Source: an uncultured Oscillospiraceae bacterium
Lineage (GTDB): Bacteria > Bacillota > Clostridia > Oscillospirales > Acutalibacteraceae
Assembly: GCA_959601025.1 (NCBI GenBank)
Contig: CAUGOD010000001.1
Location: 109,085-173,084, forward strand
Direction of reading: 5' to 3'
Length of the DNA: 64,000 nt
The notes beneath the pieces were generated by a model. That model saw only the letters and a list, made by a program, of their open reading frames with translations, made no database searches and was not told where the DNA came from. A program made the position numbers and the translations under genes. Below, piece by piece: positions 16,707 to 25,248 of the stretch; within the stretch, counting starts at the first letter, position 1, and every line of letters begins with the position of its first letter.

Positions 16707-17819
16707 ATGCGTAACAATAATGTCATGGGGATTCTGTTCCCCAATATGCACGACGAGGCGCTTCCCGCCCTGACCAGCAGCCGTCCGTTCGGCTCGGTTC
16801 CCTTCGGCGGTCGGTACCGCCTGATTGATTTCGCCCTCTCCAACCTGGTCAACGCCGGCATCTCCAAGGTCGGCATCGTGACCCAGGATAATTACCAGTC
16901 CCTGATGGATCACATCGGCTCCGGCAAGTCGTGGGACCTCTCCCGAAAAAATGAAGGGCTGTATTTTCTCCCTCCTGTCGCCATGAGCGACGAGCTGTAC
17001 GCGGGCCGGGTCGCCTCTTTAATCGGAATTCGCCCCTTCTTCCGCAATTCCCGGGAGGATTACGTGATCCTCTCCGACTGCCATGTGGTGGGAAACATCG
17101 ACTATGACCGGATGCTGAAGGCGCATGTGGCCTCCGGCGCGGACATCACCGTCGCCTGCAAGCACGGCGACGCGCCCCATCTGAACGGCAATCTCCTGCT
17201 CTGGATGCGGGAGGACGGCCGGGTGAACGATATCATGCTGGGCCATTCCCCGGCTGGGGAATGCGACTTCGGTCTCGGCCTGTACGTCATGCGGAAGGAT
17301 TTCCTCACCCGGATGCTGGATGCGGCGGCCAGCCGGAACCAGATGAATTTCGACCGGGATATCCTGCTCCGCCATCTGGACGACGTGCGGATCTACGGAT
17401 ACCGTGTGCCGGAATATACGGCGGTCATCTCTTCTCCGGAGAGCTTTTTTTCCGCGAACATGGCGCTGCTGAACACGGAGGTGCGCGCCGCCCTCTTCCA
17501 GAACCTGCGGCCGGTTTACACCAAGGTGAGGGACGCCGCGCCCGCGCTTTACGGGCTGCGCGCATCGGTGTCCAATTCTCTGGTGGCGGACGGCTGCCTG
17601 ATCGACGGTACGGTGCGCAATTCCATCATTTTCCGGGATGTGCGGATCGCACGGGATGCCTGCGTGGAGAACAGCATCGTCATGCAGGGCGCCATCATCT
17701 GTGAAAAGACCGTCCTGAACTGCGCCGTGCTGGATAAAGACGTGGTCATCAAGGCCAGCCGGAACCTGAGCGGGGCGGAGGATTATCCCATCTTTATCGA
17801 CAAGGGAACAGTCGTCTGA
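16707..17819 (+). CDS. glgD: Glucose-1-phosphate adenylyltransferase regulatory subunit GlgD
   Basis: A 370-residue GlgC paralogue that is typically catalytically weak and activates GlgC. Compared with GlgC, the N-terminal GGGQGSRL nucleotide loop is replaced (MGILFPNMHDEALPALTSSRP), while the FGGRYRLIDFALSNLVNAGI substrate motif and the C-terminal beta-helix are kept. VILSDCHVVGNIDYDRML replaces the GlgC GDHIYKMDY. Loss of the triphosphate loop supports a regulatory role. It lies between glgC and glgA with 40 bp to the latter. Confidence 0.95.
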   Translation: MRNNNVMGILFPNMHDEALPALTSSRPFGSVPFGGRYRLIDFALSNLVNAGISKVGIVTQDNYQSLMDHIGSGKSWDLSRKNEGLYFLPPVAMSDELYAGRVASLIGIRPFFRNSREDYVILSDCHVVGNIDYDRMLKAHVASGADITVACKHGDAPHLNGNLLLWMREDGRVNDIMLGHSPAGECDFGLGLYVMRKDFLTRMLDAAASRNQMNFDRDILLRHLDDVRIYGYRVPEYTAVISSPESFFSANMALLNTEVRAALFQNLRPVYTKVRDAAPALYGLRASVSNSLVADGCLIDGTVRNSIIFRDVRIARDACVENSIVMQGAIICEKTVLNCAVLDKDVVIKASRNLSGAEDYPIFIDKGTVV

Positions 17820-17859
17820 CAGGCAATGCGGCGCAAAAGGAAAGGAGCAAAATGAATCT

Positions 17860-19281
17860 ATGAAGGTTTTGTACGTTACCAGCGAGGCGGTGCCCTTTGC
17901 CGCTTCGGGCGGATTGGCCGACGTAGCCGGATCGCTGCCCCATGCGATGCGGCAGCGGCTGGTTGGGTGCCGGGTCGTCCTCCCTCTGTATGAGGACGTG
18001 CCGCAGGAGCTGCGGGAGCAGATGACCTTTCTCACCAGCCTGTCGGTGCCGGTGGCCTGGCGGCGGCAGTACTGCGGGGTGTTCGAGGCCCGGCACAATG
18101 GCGTGATTTACTATCTGTTAGACAATCAGTATTACTTCAAGCGCCCGGGGCTGTATGGGCATTACGACGATGCGGAGCGTTTCGCGTTTCTGTCCCGCGC
18201 CGTGCTGGAGATGCTCACCTGCATCGACTTTAAGCCGGACATCATCCATGCGAACGACTGGCAGTGCGCGCTGGTGCCGGTGTACTACTCCCTCTTCTAC
18301 GCCCAGCGGGAGGGGTACGAGAACATCAAAACGGTGTTCACTATCCACAATATCCAGTATCAGGGCAAATATGGGATGGAAATTCTGGAGGACGTCTTCG
18401 GCATCCCGCAGGACGCCCGCTCGATTGTGGAGCAGGATGGCTGCGTCAACCTGATGAAGGGCGGCATCGAGATGGCCAACCGGGTCACTACCGTCAGTCC
18501 CACCTACGCGCGGGAAATTCTGGACCCCTGGTATTCCCATGGGCTGGACAGCATCCTGCGGGCGAGGGAATGGAAGCTGAGCGGCATCCTGAACGGGATC
18601 GACACCGACAGCTATAACCCGGAAACCGATCCCCAGATTTATGCGCCGTATTCGGCGGACGATCCCTCCGGCAAAGCGGAGAATAAACGCGTTCTGCAGG
18701 AGCGGTTAAACCTTCCGCCTCGCCCGGACGTGCCGATGATCACGATGGTCACCCGACTGGTCTCTCACAAGGGGCTGGACCTCGTGAAATACATCCTCGG
18801 CGAGCTGCTGCAGGAGGATATCCAGTTTGTCCTGCTCGGCTCGGGAGACTGGGTGTATGAAAACTTCTTCCGGGAGATGCAGGATCGTTTCCCCGACAAA
18901 ATGCGGTATTGCTTCGGCTTCGTACCCGAGCTGGCCCGAAAGATTTACGCCGGCGGGGATATTTTCCTTATGCCGTCCAAGAGCGAGCCGTGCGGCTTGT
19001 CCCAAATGGTGGCCTGCCGGTACGGAACCATCCCCGTGGTGCGGGAGACGGGCGGCCTGAAGGACAGCATCTCCGACTGCGGCGACGGGCAGGGAATGGG
19101 CTTCACCTTCCAGACCTACAACGCCAACGATATGCTGTACGCCATCCGCCGGTCCCTCGGCGCGTATGCGAACAAGCAGGATTGGCCTGTTTTGATGGAC
19201 CGCGCAATGCGGACCGATTTCAGTTGGGGCCGCTCCGCAAACGAGTACATCAAGCTGTACCGTGCGCTGTTGAAGGAATAA
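17860..19281 (+). CDS. glgA: Glycogen synthase (ADP-glucose dependent, GT5)
   Basis: A 473-residue GT5 glycogen synthase that extends alpha-1,4-glucan from ADP-glucose. The N-terminal domain begins KVLYVTSEAVPF and has SGGLADVAGSLP, where most orthologues have a KxGGL loop; here Ala occupies the Lys position. The C-terminal Rossmann domain shows MVTRLVSHKGLDL, LLGSGDWVYE and the catalytic-site PSKSEPCGLSQM with the acceptor Glu. Its last 75 bp (19209-19283) reappear in degenerate form at 19920-19993. It is the final gene of the glycogen operon; I see no clear terminator immediately after it. Confidence 0.96.
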   Translation: MKVLYVTSEAVPFAASGGLADVAGSLPHAMRQRLVGCRVVLPLYEDVPQELREQMTFLTSLSVPVAWRRQYCGVFEARHNGVIYYLLDNQYYFKRPGLYGHYDDAERFAFLSRAVLEMLTCIDFKPDIIHANDWQCALVPVYYSLFYAQREGYENIKTVFTIHNIQYQGKYGMEILEDVFGIPQDARSIVEQDGCVNLMKGGIEMANRVTTVSPTYAREILDPWYSHGLDSILRAREWKLSGILNGIDTDSYNPETDPQIYAPYSADDPSGKAENKRVLQERLNLPPRPDVPMITMVTRLVSHKGLDLVKYILGELLQEDIQFVLLGSGDWVYENFFREMQDRFPDKMRYCFGFVPELARKIYAGGDIFLMPSKSEPCGLSQMVACRYGTIPVVRETGGLKDSISDCGDGQGMGFTFQTYNANDMLYAIRRSLGAYANKQDWPVLMDRAMRTDFSWGRSANEYIKLYRALLKE

Positions 19282-19593
19282 GGACGAAAAAAGACAAATA
19301 TATTTCTGAAAATCGCGGTATGCGGGCCATTTTGTGCGTTTGGTTCGTATGCTGCGATTTCTTTTGGTGCATTCCGGTATATCGTTTTATGATTACACAT
19401 ATGTATTTTATGTATTTATAGCCTTTGGAGATATAGCCCCAGGCGTTTACCATGACGAGAGGTGTAAAATTGAATATGAATAATTCGTAAAAAGCTAAAT
19501 ATTTTTGATTTTTTCGCAGGATATCTTGCTTTTGCTCGAAAATTGTGGTATTTTTGTCTATGCTACTTAAGCAATATGTTTAGGAGGGTTTTT

Positions 19594-19812
19594 ATGCAAC
19601 CGAAACAGAAATTAGTCGCCGGCCTTCTGGGAATTTTCCTTGGCGCGTGGGGAATCCACCAGTTCTATCTGGGAGACAACAAGAAGGGCGTCATCCGCAT
19701 CGTTGTCACGCTGGTGACCTGCGGCATCGGAGGAATCTGGGGGTTCGTTGAAGGAATCCTGATCCTTTGCGGAAATATCAACACGGACGCACAGGGGAAT
19801 CCGCTGGTTTAA
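19594..19812 (+). CDS. TM2-domain small membrane protein
   Basis: A 72-residue protein with two transmembrane helices. The TM2 pattern is clear: QKLVAGLLGIFLGAWGIHQFYLGDNKKG, then RIVVTLVTCGIGGIWGFVEGILIL, with the short basic loop between the helices. The function of bacterial TM2 proteins is unknown. The ATG at 19594 follows TAGGAGGGTTTTT, better than the upstream in-frame start. It lies between glgA and a degenerate copy of the glgA 3' end, and a weak terminator hairpin follows at about 19832-19867. Confidence 0.88.
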   Translation: MQPKQKLVAGLLGIFLGAWGIHQFYLGDNKKGVIRIVVTLVTCGIGGIWGFVEGILILCGNINTDAQGNPLV

Positions 19813-19919
19813 TCAACGGATTGACAACGCTATGCGGTTGGAAAAGGTCGCCTTTGATGGGTGGCCTTTTTCTATTATCTTTTATGGGGCAAGCAAAACG
19901 GCTCCTGGCAGCAAATACA

Positions 19920-19993
19920 GCGGACCGATTTCCGTTGGGCCGCTTTATCAATGTGTACATCCAGTTGAACCATGTGCCGTTGAAGGAATAAGG
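19920..19993 (+). pseudogene. Degenerate duplicate of the glgA 3' end
   Basis: About 60 of 75 aligned bases match the end of glgA (19209-19283), with one gap, including the stop codon and the TTGAAGGAATAAGG that surrounds it. The translated remnant ends ADRFPLGRFINVYIQLNHVPLKE against TDFSWGRSANEYIKLYRALLKE in GlgA. It has no start or ribosome site and is a relic. Confidence 0.8.
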
Positions 19994-20335
19994 CCGCTTA
20001 TATGAAAAAGGGTCTCCGGCTCTATCGGGGGTATAACACAGAATTGCATTTTTATAATTTAAAAATTGCAAAAAGCTGATGATGGAATACTATGGGTTGG
20101 CTTCAGGGGAGAGAGGAAAGAGGGCTGATTACCTAGATATTTAACGAAATATTGGCGAATTAGAACAAAAAACCGCATCCTGTTAGAAATAACATCAATG
20201 ATTCTGGTTATTAATAATTTGCAAGACGGGTTATATAATGAATTCATATTAAAAACAAAACAGAAGAAACCGCATAAAGGAAATCCCCGCAAAGAAGCAT
20301 CCGGATAGGCATCTTTTGTTTTCATAGTTCTGTGC

Positions 20336-20385
20336 AAAGGCGTACGGAAATCCCAATAAGGGATGGACGTACGCTTTCGTTTTTT
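20336..20385 (+). terminator. Terminator-like hairpin in the leader of the purine-transport operon
   Basis: AAAGGCGTACG (20336-20346) pairs with CGTACGCTTT (20368-20377), with an inner ATCCC/GGGAT stem, followed by CGTTTTTT. It ends about 25 bp before the ABC transporter start, a position typical of transcriptional attenuation. It could also be a terminator of an upstream transcript. Confidence 0.75.
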
Positions 20386-20408
20386 GTACGCAAAAGGAGG
20401 AAGGAAGA

Positions 20409-21230
20409 ATGGGCAAGATTTTGATGCAGACCAAGGGGCTGCGCAAGACTTTCGGCACTTTTGTGGCCAACGATAATATCAGCCTTGCTATCGAAGAAGG
20501 CTGCATCCATGCCATTGCCGGAGAAAACGGAGCGGGAAAAAGCACCCTGATGAAGATGCTTTACGGGGTCTATACGCCGGATGGGGGAGAAATCCTCATA
20601 GACGGCGAGCCGGTATCGGACTATAAGCCGGCTGTGGCCCGGCAGAAGGGGCTGGGGATGGTATTTCAGGATTTTCGTTTGATCCCGGCTTTTTCCGTGC
20701 TGGAAAACGTTTTTCTTTCGGCTAAGGAAAGCGGATTCCTGGTGGAAAAGCGAAAGCTGCGCCGAAAAATCAACGAGATATCGGAGAAATACAGCCTGCA
20801 TGTGGATCCGGATGCGCTTGTATGGAGACTTGATCTGGGGCAGAGACAGCATATTGAAATCATCAAGGTTCTCATGAATGAGGGCGCCCGCATCCTGATT
20901 TTCGATGAACCTACCAGCGTGCTGGCGCCCCATGAAATCGACGCTTTTCTGCAGATGCTTCTGCAGTTAAAGAAAGACGGCTATGCCATCCTTCTTATCA
21001 CCCATAAAATCAAGGAGATTCTTCAGGTGGCAGACAAGGTGTCTATTCTCCGCAAGGGACAACTGGTCTATACCTTTGAAGGAAACGATGCCCTTACGGA
21101 AAAGGCCATTGTGGCCGAGATGCTGGGGGACGAGACGGCTGAGATAGATTTGTATGGAAATGCAGGAAAAGGAGAGCATCCGGCGGCGAATAAAAAAACC
21201 GTTGTTTTATGCATCGGGTATCACCGTTAA
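20409..21230 (+). CDS. BMP/nucleoside-type ABC transporter ATPase, first nucleotide-binding domain (frameshifted gene, 5' part)
   Basis: The 273-residue frame encodes the first half of a double-ATPase subunit such as YufO/NupA. Walker A is GENGAGKST (about residue 38), the C-loop region reads LDLGQRQHIEI, Walker B is ILIFDEPTSVL, and the H-loop is LLITHKIKEI. The normal protein is about 500 residues with a second domain. Here the frame leaves the alignment in the interdomain linker at a run of seven A (21192-21198) and stops 32 bp later, while the second domain continues in the +1 frame. Removing one A would restore one protein. An AAAGGAGGAAGGAAG ribosome site precedes the ATG. Confidence 0.85.
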   Translation: MGKILMQTKGLRKTFGTFVANDNISLAIEEGCIHAIAGENGAGKSTLMKMLYGVYTPDGGEILIDGEPVSDYKPAVARQKGLGMVFQDFRLIPAFSVLENVFLSAKESGFLVEKRKLRRKINEISEKYSLHVDPDALVWRLDLGQRQHIEIIKVLMNEGARILIFDEPTSVLAPHEIDAFLQMLLQLKKDGYAILLITHKIKEILQVADKVSILRKGQLVYTFEGNDALTEKAIVAEMLGDETAEIDLYGNAGKGEHPAANKKTVVLCIGYHR

Positions 21231-21945
21231 GGACGACTATAACCGGGACATTCTTTACAAGTCCTTTTTCGCCCTTTGTCCAGGTGAAATTGTAGGGGTG
21301 GCAGGAATTTCGGGAAATGGCCAGCGGGAGCTGACCGAAGCGCTTTATGGCGTGCGTCCGGTTTATGACGGGGAATTGTATTTTGACGGCGAGGTGATCA
21401 ACGAGACCACCATCCGGGAGAGACTGGACATGGGCATTCAGATTTTGTCCGAGGATCCTATCCGGGACAACGTGATTCCGAATTTCACCATTTTGCAGCA
21501 TATGGTGCTGGCGGGAATCGAACCCCGTAAAAAGGGGCTCGACATTGACTGGGCCGATGTCCGGCAGCAATTTGAATCCCATCCGGAAATCCGGTCGCTG
21601 GGCGTGCCTGCGCCTGAACGATATGCGGAAAAGCTTTCCGGCGGCAACATACAGCGCATGGTTTTTGCCCGGGCGGTCATCTCCAAGCCCACCGTCCTCA
21701 TCGCCAGTTATCCCAGCCGGGGGCTGGACATTGCCACAGTGCAGACGGTCCACAATACCCTCCTGGACCTGCGGTCAAAGGGGGTAGGGATTCTGCTGAT
21801 TTCTGAGGATCTCAATGAGCTTTTTACCCTATCGGACCGTTTGGTGGTGCTGGCGGATAACTATATATTCGGTCCGTTTGTACCGGAGGAATACGACCAG
21901 CGGCGTATCGGAAATATCATGCTGAAGGGAGCGAGAAACCGATGA
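21154..21945 (+). CDS. BMP/nucleoside-type ABC transporter ATPase, second nucleotide-binding domain (frameshifted gene, 3' part)
   Basis: This frame gives the C-terminal half of the same transporter ATPase. From about residue 16 it reads as the natural continuation (PLFYASGITVKDDYNRD). It has the degenerate second-domain P-loop GISGNGQREL, the signature KLSGGNIQRM and IASYPSRGLD in place of Walker B, all normal for this family. The in-frame ATG at 21154 lies inside the first domain's frame and has no convincing ribosome site, so separate translation is doubtful. The stop overlaps the next permease start (ATGA). Genuine frameshift, slippage-dependent expression and a homopolymer sequencing error are all possible. 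Confidence 0.82.
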   Translation: MEMQEKESIRRRIKKPLFYASGITVKDDYNRDILYKSFFALCPGEIVGVAGISGNGQRELTEALYGVRPVYDGELYFDGEVINETTIRERLDMGIQILSEDPIRDNVIPNFTILQHMVLAGIEPRKKGLDIDWADVRQQFESHPEIRSLGVPAPERYAEKLSGGNIQRMVFARAVISKPTVLIASYPSRGLDIATVQTVHNTLLDLRSKGVGILLISEDLNELFTLSDRLVVLADNYIFGPFVPEEYDQRRIGNIMLKGARNR

Positions 21946-23018
21946 AAACATCCAACGGGGCAATCGCAAAAGAAAAAAAGCCCTTTCTGAAAACGGCGGC
22001 CGGCTGGGCAGACAGCCGGGTTTTCCGCTATCTCATCAGTATCCTTATTCCCGTGGCTCTTTTCTCTGTCTTCCTTCTCTCCCAGGGGAAAAGCATTCCC
22101 GACGCCTTTGCCGCCATGGGAAAGGCGGTGTTCGGCAACAAATACAGCTTTGGCGAGGTGATCGTGCGAACCTGTCCGCTGCTGTTAGCGGGGCTGGCGG
22201 CCCTGCTTCCCGCCAATGTCGGCGTTTCCAATGCCGGAGGCGAGGGACAGTTGATCTGCGGCGCTATAGGGGCAGCGTTATTGGGGACCACGGCGTTTAG
22301 GGGATTACCCGGCTTTATCGGACTGCCGGCGCTTTTGATTGGCGGCGCTTTGTTCGGCGCCCTGTGGGCCATGATCGCGATTCTCTGCAAAATGCGGCTC
22401 CATATGAATGAAACCCTGACCACGCTGCTGATGAACTTCATTATGGCAAACTTTGTCGGGTATTTGGTATTCGGCCCCATGAAGGATCAGTCCGGCATGA
22501 ACTGGCCCCAGTCTGCAGAGATTGCACCGCAGCTGCGGTTCGGAACTTTTCCCGGTACAAGGGTGAACATCGGTATTTTTATCGCCCTTCTGGCCACAGC
22601 GGCGGTGTGGTTTGTGCTTAACAAAACCGCCCTGGGATTTAAGATGCGTACCATCGGCGGCAATCCCAACGCCGCCCGTTTTGCAGGGCTCAAGGTAGAA
22701 AAAATCCAGTTTTTAACCTTTTTGGCCGCAGGCGCTTTAGCGGGACTGGCAGGCGCCATTGAAATCGCCGGTATTGAGGGCCGTCTGCGCCTGGCAACCG
22801 GTACGAACCTGGGCTTTATGGGCTTTCTGGCCGCAGGCATGGTATGGAACAAACCCTTGTCCACGGTTCTGGCGTCCCTGCTTCTGGCTGCCATTTCCGT
22901 ATCGGGCAACTCCATGGAAATCAGCACCGGCCTTCCCGCATCCGCCGCCCAGATTCTGCTGACGCTGGTTTTGCTTACGATCTTTGCAGTCGGAAGGAGG
23001 AGGCAGAATGTGTCGTAA
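21942..23018 (+). CDS. Nucleoside/simple-sugar-type ABC transporter permease (YufP-like)
   Basis: A 358-residue integral membrane protein of the BPD_transp_2 family, with about nine to ten transmembrane helices after a 30-residue cytoplasmic N-terminus. Family motifs include LAALLPANVGVSNAGGEGQLICGAIGAA and the cytoplasmic coupling segment FKMRTIGGNPNAARFAGL. It would form half of the membrane channel for the BMP-family binding protein encoded two genes downstream. It overlaps the ATPase stop by 4 bp and is followed by the second permease, showing one operon. Confidence 0.9.
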   Translation: MKTSNGAIAKEKKPFLKTAAGWADSRVFRYLISILIPVALFSVFLLSQGKSIPDAFAAMGKAVFGNKYSFGEVIVRTCPLLLAGLAALLPANVGVSNAGGEGQLICGAIGAALLGTTAFRGLPGFIGLPALLIGGALFGALWAMIAILCKMRLHMNETLTTLLMNFIMANFVGYLVFGPMKDQSGMNWPQSAEIAPQLRFGTFPGTRVNIGIFIALLATAAVWFVLNKTALGFKMRTIGGNPNAARFAGLKVEKIQFLTFLAAGALAGLAGAIEIAGIEGRLRLATGTNLGFMGFLAAGMVWNKPLSTVLASLLLAAISVSGNSMEISTGLPASAAQILLTLVLLTIFAVGRRRQNVS

Positions 23019-23080
23019 AACGGTTGCTCGAGTTAATAGGGAGAGGCTGTGTATCAACAGAAAGAAAGGAGGGGATCGCC

Positions 23081-24007
23081 GTGGAAGGTGATTTTCTGGG
23101 CACATTTTTAACCAGTACGGTGCGATCTGGTACCCCCGTTATTTTTGCTTTGGTGGGAGACCTGATAGGCCAGCGCGCCGGCATCATTAGCCTGAGTGTG
23201 GAGGGCAGTATGCTGGGGGGCGCCTGCGCGGGTTTCGCCGTAGCCGCCTTGACCGGAAACCTGCTGCTGGCGGTGCTGGCCGCCGCGTTGAGCGGGGCAG
23301 TCATCGGTTTTCTGCAGGCGTATCTCACGATTGACCGAAAAGCCAATATGATGGCGGTGGGATTGGCGCTGATGTTTTTTGCCCAGGGCGTAACGGCTTA
23401 TTTTGGCGCTTCTCTCAAAAGCATGCAGATTACAGGCTTCCAGCCCATCCGTATCCCTTTACTGGCCAATATTCCTCTTATCGGCGAAGCTTTTTTCCAC
23501 CAGGACATTCTTACCTATGGATCCTACCTTCTTCCGGTTCTCGCTTTCCTGCTGCTGTATAAGACCAAGCCGGGCATCATGATCCGCTCGGTGGGGGAAC
23601 AGCATCAGGTGGCCCACGCTTATGGCTATAATGCCCGCGCCATTAAATACGGCGCCGTCATCGCCGCCGGCGTACTGGCGGCCATCGGCGGCTGCCAGCT
23701 GAGCACCGCCTTCACCATGACATGGACCAACAACATGTCGGGCGGCCGCGGATTTGTCGCCTCCTCCTTGGTTATCCTCTGTTCCTGGAAGTCTTTGCGC
23801 GGGTATGCGGCCGCCTACCTTTTTGGCGGCGCCCAGGCGCTGCAGATTCTTTTCCAGCTGTTGCAGGTCCCCATTCCCACTTACATCACCCTTATGCTTC
23901 CCTATATTGTTACCCTGTTTGCTCTGGCCCTGGTGTCCTCCGGCCGTAATCCCAGCATGCCGGAAGAGCTTAAGCGGTTGTCCCAGCCCATGGAGCTGCT
24001 GAATTGA
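23081..24007 (+). CDS. Nucleoside-type ABC transporter permease (YufQ-like)
   Basis: The second membrane subunit, 308 residues, with about eight to nine transmembrane helices. The GTG at 23081 was chosen because AAAGAAAGGAGG lies 8 bp upstream and the resulting N-terminus (FLGTFLTSTVRSGTPVIFALVGDLIGQRAGI) matches family starts; the longer upstream frame overlaps the preceding permease. LSVEGSMLGGACAGF and the coupling motif PGIMIRSVGEQHQVAHAYGYN are readable. It heterodimerises with the upstream permease and uses the frameshifted ATPase. Confidence 0.9.
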   Translation: MEGDFLGTFLTSTVRSGTPVIFALVGDLIGQRAGIISLSVEGSMLGGACAGFAVAALTGNLLLAVLAAALSGAVIGFLQAYLTIDRKANMMAVGLALMFFAQGVTAYFGASLKSMQITGFQPIRIPLLANIPLIGEAFFHQDILTYGSYLLPVLAFLLLYKTKPGIMIRSVGEQHQVAHAYGYNARAIKYGAVIAAGVLAAIGGCQLSTAFTMTWTNNMSGGRGFVASSLVILCSWKSLRGYAAAYLFGGAQALQILFQLLQVPIPTYITLMLPYIVTLFALALVSSGRNPSMPEELKRLSQPMELLN

Positions 24008-24118
24008 TGCAGCTTCTGCTCATGGTTAATGAGGGGGCGTGTCGTGGGCGGGCTGTCCGCAGCCATCCCTCTGCGTCAAAGACGTTCAACCGTCCTCTTT
24101 TAGAAAGGAAGATTTTCT

Positions 24119-25237
24119 ATGAAAAAAGCCTCGAAGAGAAAAGCGGTCCGTCTTCTTAGCCTGCTGACCGCACTGGTCCTGCTTGTGTTTACCGCAGCAG
24201 GCTGTTCGGGCGGCGGAACGGGAGACGGCTCCCAAAAGCCCGGCGAGGGAGCCGCCAAAATCGGCGTTATGCTGTTGGGCACCCGGGACGATTTCGGGTA
24301 TAATCAGTCAATCTATGAAATGACCCAGGGCATTCCCGAAGCCACCGGGCTGGAGGTTATGCTTAAGGAAAACGTACCCGAATCCGCCGAAGCGGAAAGC
24401 GTGATGGAAGAATTGATCTCCCAGGGCTGCGGTATTATTTTCGCCTCCTCTTATGGGCATCGCGACCCGGCGCTGAACGTGGCGGCCCGTCATCCGGAGA
24501 TAGCCTTCTATGTCAGCAACGGAGAAGCAAAGGACAATCTCTCCGCCCTGCAAGGATGCTTCTGGGATTCCATGTATCTCTGCGGTATGGCCGCGGCTAT
24601 GGCCAGTGAGAGCGGCAAGCTGGGTTTTGTAGCCCCATTTGCCATTCCCACCTGTATCTCTTCTGTCAATGCTTTTGAACTGGGGGCGCAGTCGGTTAAT
24701 CCGGACGCTGTTACCAGCGTGGTCTTTACCGGCTCCTGGGCAGACCCGGGGGTACAGACCAATGCGGTTAATTCAATGACCGACAGCGGTATTGACGTCA
24801 TCGCCCAGTTCCAGGATTCCACCAAAACCATCATCGAGCTGTGCAGCCGTAAAGGCATTAAAGCGCTGGGATTCCACATCGACGCTATGGAATTGGCTCC
24901 CGATGCCTGGCTGACCGGGTGCAAATCGGCTTGGACCCAGCACTATGCCCAGTTCAAGGCAGCCAAGGAGGGTAATTATGAGCCGATATCCATCCGCGGC
25001 GGTTTTACAGAGGGCATGTGCGACCTGTCCAGCTTTGGCTCCTCTCTGACCGATGAACAGATAGCGGCATTGGAAGCGGAAAAGGCCAAATTTGTCAGCG
25101 GGAAGAAAACCACCTTTGTGGGTCCCATCTATGACCAGGATGGCAATAAGGTCATTGAAGACGGCTATAAGGCCACGGTCGCGGATGTAGACAGCTATAA
25201 CTGGCTTGTCAAGGGCGTCAACGGCGTGCTTGGCTAA
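24119..25237 (+). CDS. BMP-family substrate-binding lipoprotein (nucleoside/purine uptake)
   Basis: A 372-residue exported lipoprotein. The signal peptide (residues 1-28) ends in a lipobox TAAGCS and a Gly/Ser linker follows. The mature part has the two-lobed BMP fold: KIGVMLLGTRDDFGYNQSIYEM, ISQGCGIIFASSYGHRDPAL, GKLGFVAPFAIPTCISSVNAFELGA and GGFTEGMCDLSSFG. BMP proteins bind nucleosides or related purines. Two guanine-deaminase-like genes in the same operon point to a purine base or nucleoside as ligand (inference). Confidence 0.9.
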   Translation: MKKASKRKAVRLLSLLTALVLLVFTAAGCSGGGTGDGSQKPGEGAAKIGVMLLGTRDDFGYNQSIYEMTQGIPEATGLEVMLKENVPESAEAESVMEELISQGCGIIFASSYGHRDPALNVAARHPEIAFYVSNGEAKDNLSALQGCFWDSMYLCGMAAAMASESGKLGFVAPFAIPTCISSVNAFELGAQSVNPDAVTSVVFTGSWADPGVQTNAVNSMTDSGIDVIAQFQDSTKTIIELCSRKGIKALGFHIDAMELAPDAWLTGCKSAWTQHYAQFKAAKEGNYEPISIRGGFTEGMCDLSSFGSSLTDEQIAALEAEKAKFVSGKKTTFVGPIYDQDGNKVIEDGYKATVADVDSYNWLVKGVNGVLG

Positions 25238-25248
25238 GGGCGAGGGCT

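Larger units (their letters stand above)
19813..20408. other. 596 bp region: weak terminator, glgA-end remnant, AT-rich stretch, attenuator
   Basis: In order it holds a G-U containing hairpin (AAAAGGTCGCC/GGTGGCCTTTT, about 19831-19867), the glgA-like remnant at 19920-19993, an AT-rich stretch without genes, a TATAAT at 20234-20239 with a poor -35, and a terminator-like hairpin at 20336-20385. Confidence 0.6.

Noticed and set aside
20246..20335. Purine (guanine/adenine) riboswitch aptamer before the purine operon
   Set aside because: The conserved junction and loop-loop sequences of the purine aptamer are not present, so only an unidentified attenuator is claimed.
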